Part shown: positions 1 through 5,723 of the stretch, in pieces
Numbering within the stretch: the first letter of the stretch is position 1
How the letters are laid out: each line of letters starts with the position of its first letter
Assembly (NCBI GenBank): GCA_947254895.1
Contig: CAMYEY010000081.1
Location: forward strand, 1 to 6,236
Direction: 5' to 3'
From: an uncultured Clostridia bacterium
GTDB taxonomy: Bacteria; Bacillota; Clostridia; Saccharofermentanales; DTU023
DNA length: 6,236 nucleotides
Notes under the pieces: generated by a model
Told to the model about the DNA's origin: nothing
The model's input: only the letters and a program-made list of their open reading frames with translations
Database searches by the model: none
Translations under genes and position numbers: made by a program

Positions 1-45
1 ACCGGTGGCGAATCGTCGGCAGCGTCAGATGTGTATAAGAGACAG
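1..45 (+). other. Illumina Nextera (Tn5) adapter, not genomic
   Basis: Bases 13-45 are identical to the 33-base Nextera Read 1 transposase adapter. Its last 19 bases (27-45) are the Tn5 mosaic end AGATGTGTATAAGAGACAG. The preceding bases fit the rest of an i5 primer: AC (1-2) would be the end of the P5 sequence, and CGGTGGCGAA (3-12) a 10-base i5 index. The adapter match is seen directly; the index reading is inferred from the known primer layout. Genomic sequence starts at base 46, so anything translated through 1-45 is artificial. Confidence 0.97.
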
Positions 46-668
46 TTATTAAGGATGGCTTGAAGTTCGTTTAAGGCCTTGGCCGGTACAACAAAAGAAG
101 TTGCTTCAACATCAGCATCTAGCTCTTCTCGACGGATTGCAATTCGAAAACCGTCAATTGCGGCTAATTCCAGTTGACGGCCATCTGCTTTAAAAATAAT
201 TCCGGACATCATAGGCCGATTATCGTCCTTGCTAGCAGCAAAAATAGTCTGCTGAATCATTTCTTTTAATTTTCCCTGGTTAATTTCAATTTTTTTATCT
301 GCCTCGACCAAGGGAATTTTAGGATAATCATCAGCCTGTAAGCCATTAATTTTAAATTCTGCAAGGCCAGATTTAATGGTAACTCTCAGTTGATCATCCA
401 CTTCAAAATTAACCAGGTCTTCTGGTAACTTTTTGACGATATCACCGATCATCCTGCTATCAAAAACAAGACGGCCCGGTGCCAAAACATCTGCATCTAA
501 TTTACATTCTATCCCAGTTTCTAAATTATAACCTGTCAGCGTAAGTGTATCATCTTCTGCTTCAAATAGGAGACCTTCCAGGATTGCTTGAGGTGAGCGG
601 GGACTAATAGCCCTCTGTGACATTGATATGGCTTCATTTAATAAGCTTTGTGAGCAAGTAAAGTGCAT
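46..668 (-). CDS. dnaN: DNA polymerase III beta subunit (sliding clamp), 3' truncated by adapter
   Basis: This encodes the first 207 residues of the ring-shaped clamp that holds the replicative polymerase on DNA and also serves repair enzymes. The protein starts MHFTCSQSLLNEAISMSQ. Typical clamp features follow: LTGYNLETGIE (about 43-54), GLQADDYPKIP (109-119) at the end of domain I, and FAASKDDNRPMMSGIIF (143-159) and LAAIDGFRIAIRREE (168-182) in domain II. Clamps are usually about 365-375 residues, so domain III and the end of domain II are missing. The reading frame stays open into the adapter without a stop, so the break is an assembly edge and not a mutation. The ATG at 668 is supported by AAAGGA at 676-681, seven bases upstream. 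dnaA lies 299 bp upstream on the same strand, the usual dnaA-dnaN order. The family call is secure. Confidence 0.97.
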
Positions 669-691
669 AATTTTTTCCTTTCTTGATACTC

Positions 692-737
692 CTGTTTGTT
701 AGGTCCTTGTGAAAAATCTTTTGCTTCTAACAAACAG
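692..737. repeat. 11-bp perfect inverted repeat in dnaN leader
   Basis: CTGTTTGTTAG (692-702) and CTAACAAACAG (727-737) are exact reverse complements separated by 24 bases. The structure ends 23 bases before the dnaN ATG and lies upstream of its ribosome binding site, so a dnaN transcript started further upstream would carry it as a hairpin. There is no trailing U run, so it does not look like an intrinsic terminator. The loop contains TTTTTCACA on the minus strand (708-716), which fits the loose DnaA-box pattern TTWTNCACA. A function is not established. Confidence 0.6.
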
Positions 738-780
738 TATACTATATAACTTAAATAATCTTCATCATCTTCTTATAGGC

Positions 781-798
781 TGTTGATAGTGTTGAAAA
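781..798 (-). promoter_or_regulatory. Two abutting DnaA-box-like 9-mers in dnaA-dnaN spacer
   Basis: On the minus strand, TTTTCAACA (790-798) is followed without a gap by CTATCAACA (781-789). Both share the ATCAACA/TTCAACA ending of the variant boxes at 901-909 and upstream of dnaA. A short GC step and then the triplet-periodic tract at 754-777 follow on the dnaN side. That resembles the paired boxes next to the unwinding element in Bacillus. The second copy has a first-base mismatch to TTWTNAACA. Assignment is by pattern only. Confidence 0.4.
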
Positions 799-900
799 GC
801 TTCTTTTTATCTGCTACCAAAGGTCTCTTACCCTGTCAATATCTCTGTTGAGAGCTTATGGATAACTTTTCTTAGAATCACAGTTTTCACATTTTATTTT

Positions 901-929
901 TTATCAACAAAATATTTTTTTTATTAACA
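901..929 (+). promoter_or_regulatory. Two DnaA-box-like 9-mers, TTATCAACA and TTATTAACA
   Basis: TTATCAACA (901-909) and TTATTAACA (921-929) lie on the plus strand, 20 bases apart start to start, with a T-rich stretch between them. The second is identical to the repeated motif upstream of dnaA, though in the opposite orientation. Each differs from canonical TTATCCACA at position 6 (A for C), and the second also at position 5. Sharing an exact 9-mer with the far side of dnaA supports a common binding protein, most likely DnaA. Confidence 0.5.
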
Positions 930-934
930 TCAGT

Positions 935-966
935 TTTTCCACAAATGATGATAAAATTGTGGAAAG
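935..966. promoter_or_regulatory. Inverted pair of near-canonical DnaA boxes just after dnaA
   Basis: TTTTCCACA on the plus strand (935-943) fits TTWTNCACA exactly. CTTTCCACA on the minus strand (958-966) has one mismatch. Together they form a 9-bp inverted repeat (936-944 with 957-965) around a 12-base AT-rich centre, one base past the dnaA stop codon. There is no U run on either strand, which argues against a terminator. Paired boxes at this position suit an origin element. Confidence 0.45.
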
Positions 967-967
967 G

Positions 968-2323
968 TTAATTGGGACTGAGTCTCAATTTAATCTCTTT
1001 TACAGCCTTTTCAAGCTCTAAATTAGAGTCGATTTCTTCTTTTATTTTATCGCAGGCATGCATAACAGTTGCATGGTTTTTATTACCAAAATCTCTTCCT
1101 ATATCCTTATAGGTTAAATTTAGTAGGTTTCGACACAAAAACATGGCTATTTGTCTTGGAATAACAATATCTGCTGATCGTTTTTTAGATTTTAGGTCAT
1201 CTATGGTTACGTTATAAAAATTAGAAGTTACATTCATAATTAATTCGCTTGAAAGACTCTTGACGCAATCAGGGTCAATTTGGTCTTTTAAGGCCTTTCT
1301 GGTTGTTTCAAGGTTAATGCCTCCTCCAAGCATGGAGTAGGCATAGATGGTTTTAAAGGCACCTTCTAATTCTCTAATATTAGATGAAATATGGTTTGCT
1401 ATATAGTCAAAGACTTCATCAGGCCAATCTACCCGGTGAGTTTGGGCTAATTGGAGGAGAATAGCTTTTCTTGTCTCATAATCCGGTGGATTGATGTCAA
1501 TCGTAATGCCTGAAGAAAATCGTGTTTTAAGACGTTCTTCTAGGGTGACAAGGGACTGTGGAGGTTTATCACAGGTCATCACAATATGTTTTCCGGCTTC
1601 AAAGAGGGCATTAAAGGTGTGAAAGAATTCTTCCTGCATCCTCTCTTTACCCTCAATAAATTGAATATCATCAATGAGGAGTAGATCTGTCATTCGATAT
1701 TTTGATCTAAAGGGTTCAAATTCTTTTAGTCTGATTGCTTCGATAAATTCATTGATAAAATTTTCTGAATTTACATAAACTACGTTTTTCTCCGGAAATT
1801 CTTTAAGAACAAAATTTCCAATAGCATGCATTAAATGGGTTTTCCCAAGTCCGGATCCCCCATATAAAAAGAGGGGGTTGTAGTTTGTTGAATTTTGCAT
1901 ACTGGCTACAGCGACACAGGCAGCATGGGCAAAACGGTTACCCGATCCAACAACAAAAGTATCAAAGGTATAGTCCGGGTTAAGGCTATCAATTTTACTT
2001 TTGTCCTTGTTATCTGTCCTTTTATTGAGGATATTGTTTTGACTTACCATGGGCCTATCTTGATAATTGACCTCTATTCGAATATCAAATTGTCTTTGAC
2101 AGACAAGAGCTAGGGCATTAGCAATCATATCTTTATATTGAATGACAAAATCACGGGAGATCTCGTTGGGAACGGATAGAATAAAGGTTCTTTCATCGTA
2201 GAGAAAGGGATTAATAGGTTTAATCCATGTTGTGTAGGTGAGGGTTGGCAATTCTTTTTCTAAATATTTATCGCAAACTTCCTGCCAGACCGCCTCCACA
2301 TCTTGTTTTTGCATTGCTTGCAT
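968..2323 (-). CDS. dnaA: Chromosomal replication initiator protein DnaA
   Basis: This is a complete 451-residue initiator, of normal length for the family. It binds boxes at oriC, forms an ATP-dependent filament, opens the duplex and recruits the helicase. Domain I (about 1-88) is followed by a short polar linker (about 92-116). The AAA+ domain III has Walker A GGSGLGKT (155-162), Walker B LLLIDDI (214-220), a sensor I region near VMTCDKPP (248-255), a likely arginine finger R268 and sensor II R317 in NIRELEGAF. Domain IV (about 345-451) has R382, R390 and Q391 where E. coli has R399, R407 and Q408. Its signature reads GNKNHATVMHA (413-423) instead of the usual GGRDHTTVLHA, so N416 and A418 replace D433 and T435. 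AGGAGG lies four bases before the ATG at 2323, favouring M1 over M4. The neighbours cls and dnaN are on the same strand. Confidence 0.98.
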   Translation of the reverse strand: MQAMQKQDVEAVWQEVCDKYLEKELPTLTYTTWIKPINPFLYDERTFILSVPNEISRDFVIQYKDMIANALALVCQRQFDIRIEVNYQDRPMVSQNNILNKRTDNKDKSKIDSLNPDYTFDTFVVGSGNRFAHAACVAVASMQNSTNYNPLFLYGGSGLGKTHLMHAIGNFVLKEFPEKNVVYVNSENFINEFIEAIRLKEFEPFRSKYRMTDLLLIDDIQFIEGKERMQEEFFHTFNALFEAGKHIVMTCDKPPQSLVTLEERLKTRFSSGITIDINPPDYETRKAILLQLAQTHRVDWPDEVFDYIANHISSNIRELEGAFKTIYAYSMLGGGINLETTRKALKDQIDPDCVKSLSSELIMNVTSNFYNVTIDDLKSKKRSADIVIPRQIAMFLCRNLLNLTYKDIGRDFGNKNHATVMHACDKIKEEIDSNLELEKAVKEIKLRLSPN

Positions 2324-2422
2324 AGCTCCTCCTGATTTAAAACAGCAATTAAACTGACACTCATCTTTAATAATTTTACTTATACTAACAAATAATATCT
2401 TGATCTGAAAGTTGTAAAAATG

Positions 2423-2440
2423 CAGGAAAAACAGGAAAAA
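2423..2440 (+). repeat. 9-bp tandem duplication CAGGAAAAA
   Basis: CAGGAAAAA occurs twice back to back (2423-2431 and 2432-2440) in the spacer between the box cluster and dnaA. No known binding site is recognised. Two copies of a simple A-rich 9-mer could arise by slippage. Confidence 0.5.
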
Positions 2441-2477
2441 TAATATTAATGTTCACAAAAAAATGCGACTAGAAAAA

Positions 2478-2624
2478 TGTTAATAATGTTAATAATTTTC
2501 TTAAATCGTGTTTAAAACCCATATATTCAGTCAAATAATGTTAATAACTTGGTGAATTAATGTTAATAAGATAAAAACTTACTTGAATAATATACTTTAT
2601 AGAATTTTATAATAATGTTAAAAA
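2478..2624 (-). promoter_or_regulatory. Cluster of five variant DnaA boxes (TTATTAACA)
   Basis: Read on the minus strand, TTATTAACA is present exactly at 2478-2486, 2487-2495, 2539-2547 and 2561-2569. TTTTTAACA follows the same pattern at 2616-2624. The first two abut, all five point the same way, and a sixth exact copy lies across dnaA at 921-929. Assuming about 75-78% A+T, I estimate well under 0.1 exact copies by chance in this spacer on both strands. The motif is canonical TTATCCACA with changes at positions 5 and 6. Location beside dnaA and same-orientation clustering support DnaA boxes. The binding protein is inferred, not shown. Confidence 0.7.
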
Positions 2625-2709
2625 GTCTTTAATGGGGGACCTGGGAGATGAGAGAAAAAGGGAGAGCAGCTTTTAGCTTTTCTTTTTTAAAGAGAAAGCA
2701 AAAGACTGA

Positions 2710-4365
2710 CTAGAGGAGGGGGGAAAAGATGCGCATAAATGCTTCAAGCATTTTTCTGAAAATAGATCTCTGTCGCCATTTTTCCAACTTTACTTGGTTT
2801 GAAATCTTAAAGGTTTTTGAAAAATCCTCATCTATATCCTGGATTACGCTACCGCCACAAATATAGACGGAGTTTTCAAAATGGAGGTGGAAGGACCTGT
2901 AGTCGAAATTGACGCAACCGGTTACAGCATGACTGCCATCTGCCAAAATGGTTTTAGCATGGATAAAGCCGGGTGTGTATTCAAAGACCTTCACACCGGA
3001 CTCTAAAAGTTTATCGTAATTTGACTGGGTTACCACATAGGCATACCACTTATCCGGCTTGCCAGGGGTAATGAGGCGGACATCTACACCTGATTCTGCC
3101 GCTCGGCAGATATCTCGGATCATGGAGTCATCGACTATAAAGTAGGGGGTGCATATGTAGAGTCGTTCACGAGCAGTATTGATGATGGACCGGTAAATTT
3201 CCTCGGCCGGATTTTTAGGATTATTGAGGGGGCTATCCCAATAGGGGATAAAAAAGGATTGGTCTGCTGAAGCTAGGTTTACCCGGTTAAAGTCAGGCAT
3301 GTAGGGGGTAACATCTGTCTCAAAAACCCTGGACTCTGCCTGCCATATAGTTAAAAACATGGTGGTCAGACCCCAAACGGCATCGCCTTCTAGCTTGATT
3401 GCCGTATCTTTCCAATGACCAAAACGAGGGTAGAGGTTGGCATATTCGTCTGCTACATTGGTTCCACCGGTATAGGCGATATTACCATCGATAATACAGC
3501 ACTTTTGGTGGTTACGATAATTGATATAGAGCTTAGCAATATAGCGGGCAACGGGATTAAAATTATAGACTTTGATATTGTGGGACCGGAGTTTACGGAT
3601 CAGGTCATTAGGGGCTTTAATGATGCTGCCAAAGTCGTCAAAGAGTAGGCGAACATCAACGCCCTGACTGGCTTTTTCAATTAAAATATCTTCAATATGT
3701 TGCCAAATAATACCATCTGCCAGGATAAAGTATTCGATAAAAATAAATTTTTTAGCTTGTTTGAGGTCGATAAACATATCGACAAACTTTTGTTCACCTA
3801 GGCTATAATACTTACACTTTGTATTGCTATAGACGGGAAAACCCGAATTAACGAGAAAACTTGCCTGGAGCTTATGGTCCGGGTATTTCTTAACCAAGTC
3901 GGCATAGTCAGCTTTTCTTGGATCAATATAAGGGGCAAGGTCTTCCTCAATTTTAGAATAACGGAGACGGTCTTTTTTAAAGCGGGATTGTCTACCCCAA
4001 AGAAGGTAAAAAAGAAAGCCTGCCACAGGTACTGCGAGGATAATAATAGTCCAAGCGAGGACATAGGAAGTGTTGCGGTCTTTATGGATGACAAAGAGGA
4101 CGAAAATCAGAGAAATAAATTTGAGGGCTGTAAAGAGGTACAGATAAGACTGGCTGAGAAAGGAAGCAAAGATAAAATTTAAGGCGATGATAGCGATTAT
4201 TAAAAGGGAGACAAAGGCTAGCCGGATCAAGCCGGGGATTTTTATAGCGTAAGCTCTTTTATCAACAGAGGCTCTGAAGACATCAGTATAGGCCTTAGAT
4301 AGTTTTGGAACTTGGCTCGGTTTACTCTTCACTTTATGGTGTTTTTCTCTGTGTTCCTTATGCAT
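2710..4365 (-). CDS. cls: Cardiolipin synthase, two-HKD phospholipase D family
   Basis: This 551-residue membrane enzyme probably condenses two phosphatidylglycerol molecules into cardiolipin and glycerol. A basic, histidine-rich N-terminal tail (1-22) leads to three hydrophobic segments (about 44-66, 73-93 and 100-123); the last ends in LLWGRQSR, typical of the family. The two catalytic HxKx4D motifs are complete: H286, K288, D293 in HQKCCIIDG, and H469, K471, D476 in HAKTILADG. Each is followed by the expected G-x-N turn (GGTNVADEY, GCVNFDYRS). The C-terminus, FMRIFSPLL, is a typical Cls ending. The length is slightly above the usual 480-510 because of the N-terminal extension. No strong ribosome binding site precedes the ATG, but no other Met occurs before the membrane segments. 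It is divergent from the VOC gene and 386 bp upstream of dnaA. A related phosphatidyltransferase role cannot be excluded, so the symbol is a family-level assignment. Confidence 0.93.
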   Translation of the reverse strand: MHKEHREKHHKVKSKPSQVPKLSKAYTDVFRASVDKRAYAIKIPGLIRLAFVSLLIIAIIALNFIFASFLSQSYLYLFTALKFISLIFVLFVIHKDRNTSYVLAWTIIILAVPVAGFLFYLLWGRQSRFKKDRLRYSKIEEDLAPYIDPRKADYADLVKKYPDHKLQASFLVNSGFPVYSNTKCKYYSLGEQKFVDMFIDLKQAKKFIFIEYFILADGIIWQHIEDILIEKASQGVDVRLLFDDFGSIIKAPNDLIRKLRSHNIKVYNFNPVARYIAKLYINYRNHQKCCIIDGNIAYTGGTNVADEYANLYPRFGHWKDTAIKLEGDAVWGLTTMFLTIWQAESRVFETDVTPYMPDFNRVNLASADQSFFIPYWDSPLNNPKNPAEEIYRSIINTARERLYICTPYFIVDDSMIRDICRAAESGVDVRLITPGKPDKWYAYVVTQSNYDKLLESGVKVFEYTPGFIHAKTILADGSHAVTGCVNFDYRSFHLHFENSVYICGGSVIQDIDEDFSKTFKISNQVKLEKWRQRSIFRKMLEAFMRIFSPLL

Positions 4366-4403
4366 AATAGTATTCTACCAAATTTTAAAAACTTGGGAAG
4401 TTT

Positions 4404-4432
4404 ACTATAATGCCTCTAAGGACTTTTGGCTA
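4404..4432 (-). promoter_or_regulatory. Candidate cls promoter
   Basis: On the minus strand, TAGCCA (4427-4432) and TATAGT (4404-4409) are spaced by 17 bases and would start transcription about 30 bases before the cls ATG. The -35 matches the consensus at four of six positions. The -10 overlaps the plus-strand TATAAT at 4406-4411. This is pattern matching only. Confidence 0.3.
4406..4411 (+). promoter_or_regulatory. Candidate -10 element for the VOC gene
   Basis: A perfect TATAAT lies 66 bases before the VOC start codon. No good -35 hexamer is seen at 16-18 bases upstream (TTTTAA at 4383-4388 is poor), so the promoter would be weak or activator-dependent. It overlaps the candidate cls -10 on the other strand, so the two promoters might compete. 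Confidence 0.35.
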
Positions 4433-4440
4433 AATTTAGG

Positions 4441-4456
4441 AAAAACTTAAGTTTTT
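4441..4456. promoter_or_regulatory. 16-bp perfect palindrome, possible operator
   Basis: AAAAACTTAAGTTTTT is an uninterrupted perfect palindrome with no loop. It lies between the candidate -10 at 4406-4411 and the VOC ribosome binding site (AGGAG at 4467-4471). Its symmetry and place in the leader suit a dimeric repressor site. The A and T runs flanking CTTAAG also make a chance or structural explanation possible. No known regulator site is recognised. Confidence 0.45.
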
Positions 4457-4477
4457 TACTTAGGAGAGGAGTAAGCT

Positions 4478-4849
4478 ATGCGTTTTGAAATGGTTCATAT
4501 GAATATAAACAGCATGGATTTAGAAAAAAGCGATAAATTTTATCGAGAAGCCCTCAGCTTAAAAGAAAAGCGTCGGAAAGAAGCTGATGACGGTTCATAT
4601 ATCCTGGTATATTATGTCGACTTTAATGAAAGTTTTGAGCTTGAAATTACTTGGCTCAGGGACCGCAAAGAACCATATGATCTTTCAGATAATGAAATCC
4701 ACCTTTGCTTTAGGGTTGATGACTATGAAAAAGCTCTCGATTTTCATCGTAAGATGGGTGTTGTTTGTCTGGAAAATGAAAGCATGGGTGTCTATTTTAT
4801 CGAAGACCCTGACGGTTATTGGATTGAGATTGCTCCTTACCGGTCGTAA
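4478..4849 (+). CDS. Glyoxalase I-like VOC protein (probable lactoylglutathione lyase)
   Basis: This is a 123-residue protein of the vicinal oxygen chelate superfamily, the usual size for bacterial glyoxalase I. It has two babab-type halves, each giving two metal ligands. The four expected ligands are visible: H7 in VHMNI, E56 in ELEIT, H75 in EIHLCF and E117 in WIEIAP. The DPDGYWIEI stretch (110-118) is a hallmark of glyoxalase I and close relatives. Family knowledge suggests isomerisation of the methylglyoxal-thiol adduct in the cytoplasm. Many Gram-positive bacteria lack glutathione, so the thiol or even the reaction could differ; fosfomycin-resistance and dioxygenase relatives share the fold. 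AGGAG six bases upstream supports this ATG. It diverges from cls and converges on mutM with six bases between the stop codons. Confidence 0.88.
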   Translation: MRFEMVHMNINSMDLEKSDKFYREALSLKEKRRKEADDGSYILVYYVDFNESFELEITWLRDRKEPYDLSDNEIHLCFRVDDYEKALDFHRKMGVVCLENESMGVYFIEDPDGYWIEIAPYRS

Positions 4850-4855
4850 GTCCTT

Positions 4856-5686
4856 TTAAGTTTGGCAATGAGGGCAGAAGTGGGTTGAACGACCTGCTAT
4901 TTTAGTCCGCTCAATCGGTCTGCCACAGTGAGGACAGGCTTGGCCCGTTTTTTGATAGACGGCTAGTTTGAGCTGGAAAAATCCCTTGTTACCCAACCCA
5001 TCGACATAGTCGCGGAAGGAAGTTCCCCGGTGGCCGATGGCCTCGCTCAGGACATCCTTAATTACCTTGGCTAGTAGATTTAGTCTGGCCTGAGAAATTT
5101 GACCGGATAAACGGCTTGGTCTGATCTTGGCCCTAAAGAGACTTTCGTCAGCATAAATATTGCCTAAGCCGGCGATGGCCTTTTGATTCAAGAGGAGCCC
5201 TTTGATAGTACTCCTGGCAAAACGCTTACAGATTTTATAGAGGTAATCTCCGGTAAAATCTTCTGATAGGGGCTCAGGTCCCAAGCTTGCCAGTCCTTGG
5301 TCAGATAGTTCATGGCCCGGTTTAAAGAGTTTGACTCGGCCGAAACGTCGGATATCGTTAAAGTCCAGACAGCCTCCTCCGGCTAAAAGAAAACGGACAT
5401 GGGTGTGCTTGGCCGGATTTTCTACTTTTTCATGGAGAATTAATTTACCGGTCATGCGGAGGTGGACCAGCATGGTCATCGGTATTTTATTTTTTAACTG
5501 TTCCAGATCGAATAAAAGATATTTACCCCGCCGCCTAATTCCTTGAATTTGCCAGTTTTTTAGCTTGAAATGGTCAACATTCATTAAGACGTCAGGATGA
5601 TAGCTGATTATTTCTTTGATAATCTCACGGTCGATCTTTTCTAACAAAGAACGGCGGATGGTTTCTACTTCTGGTAGCTCCGGCAC
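4856..5686 (-). CDS. mutM: Formamidopyrimidine-DNA glycosylase (MutM/Fpg)
   Basis: This 276-residue base-excision repair enzyme removes 8-oxoguanine and formamidopyrimidines and then nicks the abasic site. The N-terminus MPELPEVETIRR gives the catalytic proline (P2, exposed after Met removal) and glutamate (E3). K55 in RGKYLLF matches the conserved lysine near residue 57 of E. coli. GLGNIYADE (173-181) holds the helix-two-turn-helix asparagine N175. R266 lies in the zinc finger, whose four cysteines C251, C254, C271 and C274 are intact with C-x2-C-x16-C-x2-C spacing. The start codon is GTG (5684-5686), fixed by the mandatory PELPE start and by AAGGAG at 5695-5700, eight bases upstream. The start is 37 bases downstream of the nadE stop on the same strand, so the two are probably co-transcribed. 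Length and motifs are typical. Confidence 0.97.
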   Translation of the reverse strand: MPELPEVETIRRSLLEKIDREIIKEIISYHPDVLMNVDHFKLKNWQIQGIRRRGKYLLFDLEQLKNKIPMTMLVHLRMTGKLILHEKVENPAKHTHVRFLLAGGGCLDFNDIRRFGRVKLFKPGHELSDQGLASLGPEPLSEDFTGDYLYKICKRFARSTIKGLLLNQKAIAGLGNIYADESLFRAKIRPSRLSGQISQARLNLLAKVIKDVLSEAIGHRGTSFRDYVDGLGNKGFFQLKLAVYQKTGQACPHCGRPIERTKIAGRSTHFCPHCQT

Positions 5687-5723
5687 GGTCTATTCTCCTT
5701 TTCTTAAAATGAGCTTTTCACAA

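Larger units (their letters stand above)
669..967. other. dnaA-dnaN spacer, probable downstream half of oriC and dnaN leader
   Basis: No gene is seen in these 299 bases. They hold AT-rich stretches (about 737-760 and 893-930, the latter with an uninterrupted T run), several DnaA-box-like 9-mers on both strands, a triplet-periodic tract at 754-777 and a long inverted repeat at 692-737. In Bacillus the unwinding element lies in the equivalent spacer, so a DNA-unwinding role is plausible by position. A TTGACA hexamer read toward dnaN (834-839) with a weak TAGCAG 17 bases on (811-816) is a possible dnaN promoter, but the -10 is poor. Other box-like sites are 708-716 (minus, TTTTTCACA), 883-891 (plus, GTTTTCACA) and 857-865 (minus, TTATCCATA). 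Calling this part of oriC is an inference from position and motifs. Confidence 0.6.
2324..2709. other. AT-rich spacer upstream of dnaA, probable upstream half of oriC and dnaA promoter region
   Basis: No gene is seen in these 386 bases. From 2401 to 2640 the G+C content is about 22% by hand count, well below the flanking genes. The stretch holds five same-orientation DnaA-box-like repeats (2478-2624), a 9-bp tandem repeat (2423-2440) and many potential -10 hexamers. One possible dnaA promoter on the minus strand pairs TTTACA (2413-2418) with TATTAT (2392-2397). Its 15-base spacing is short and AT-rich DNA gives many such matches, so I do not annotate it separately. Bacillus-type origins place a box cluster just here, upstream of dnaA, which may also let DnaA control its own gene. 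Confidence 0.65.

Noticed and set aside
936..965. Stem-loop just after dnaA as a rho-independent terminator
   Set aside because: It has no U tract on the dnaA strand and the arms are DnaA-box-like, so an origin element fits better.
1895..2113. Open frame on the plus strand inside dnaA, and similar ones antisense to cls, mutM and nadE
   Set aside because: They lie wholly within strong conserved genes on the other strand, show no recognisable domain and lack convincing ribosome binding sites. They are coding shadows.
2312..2314. M4 of DnaA as the true start
   Set aside because: AGGAGG is 13 bases from this ATG but four bases from the first ATG, so M1 is the better choice although its spacing is slightly short.
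2676..2699. Imperfect inverted repeat after cls as an intrinsic terminator
   Set aside because: The stem is almost all A-T with a bulge, and no U run follows on the minus strand. It is simple-sequence symmetry more than a convincing terminator.
2324..2709. CRISPR-like array, iterons of a plasmid origin, or a small RNA gene in the AT-rich spacer
   Set aside because: The repeats are only 9 bp, unevenly spaced and next to dnaA, which fits DnaA boxes. No plasmid Rep gene, cas gene or stable RNA fold is visible.
4587..4859. Second frame within the VOC gene
   Set aside because: It overlaps a complete metal-ligand-bearing VOC protein in another frame and shows no family features.
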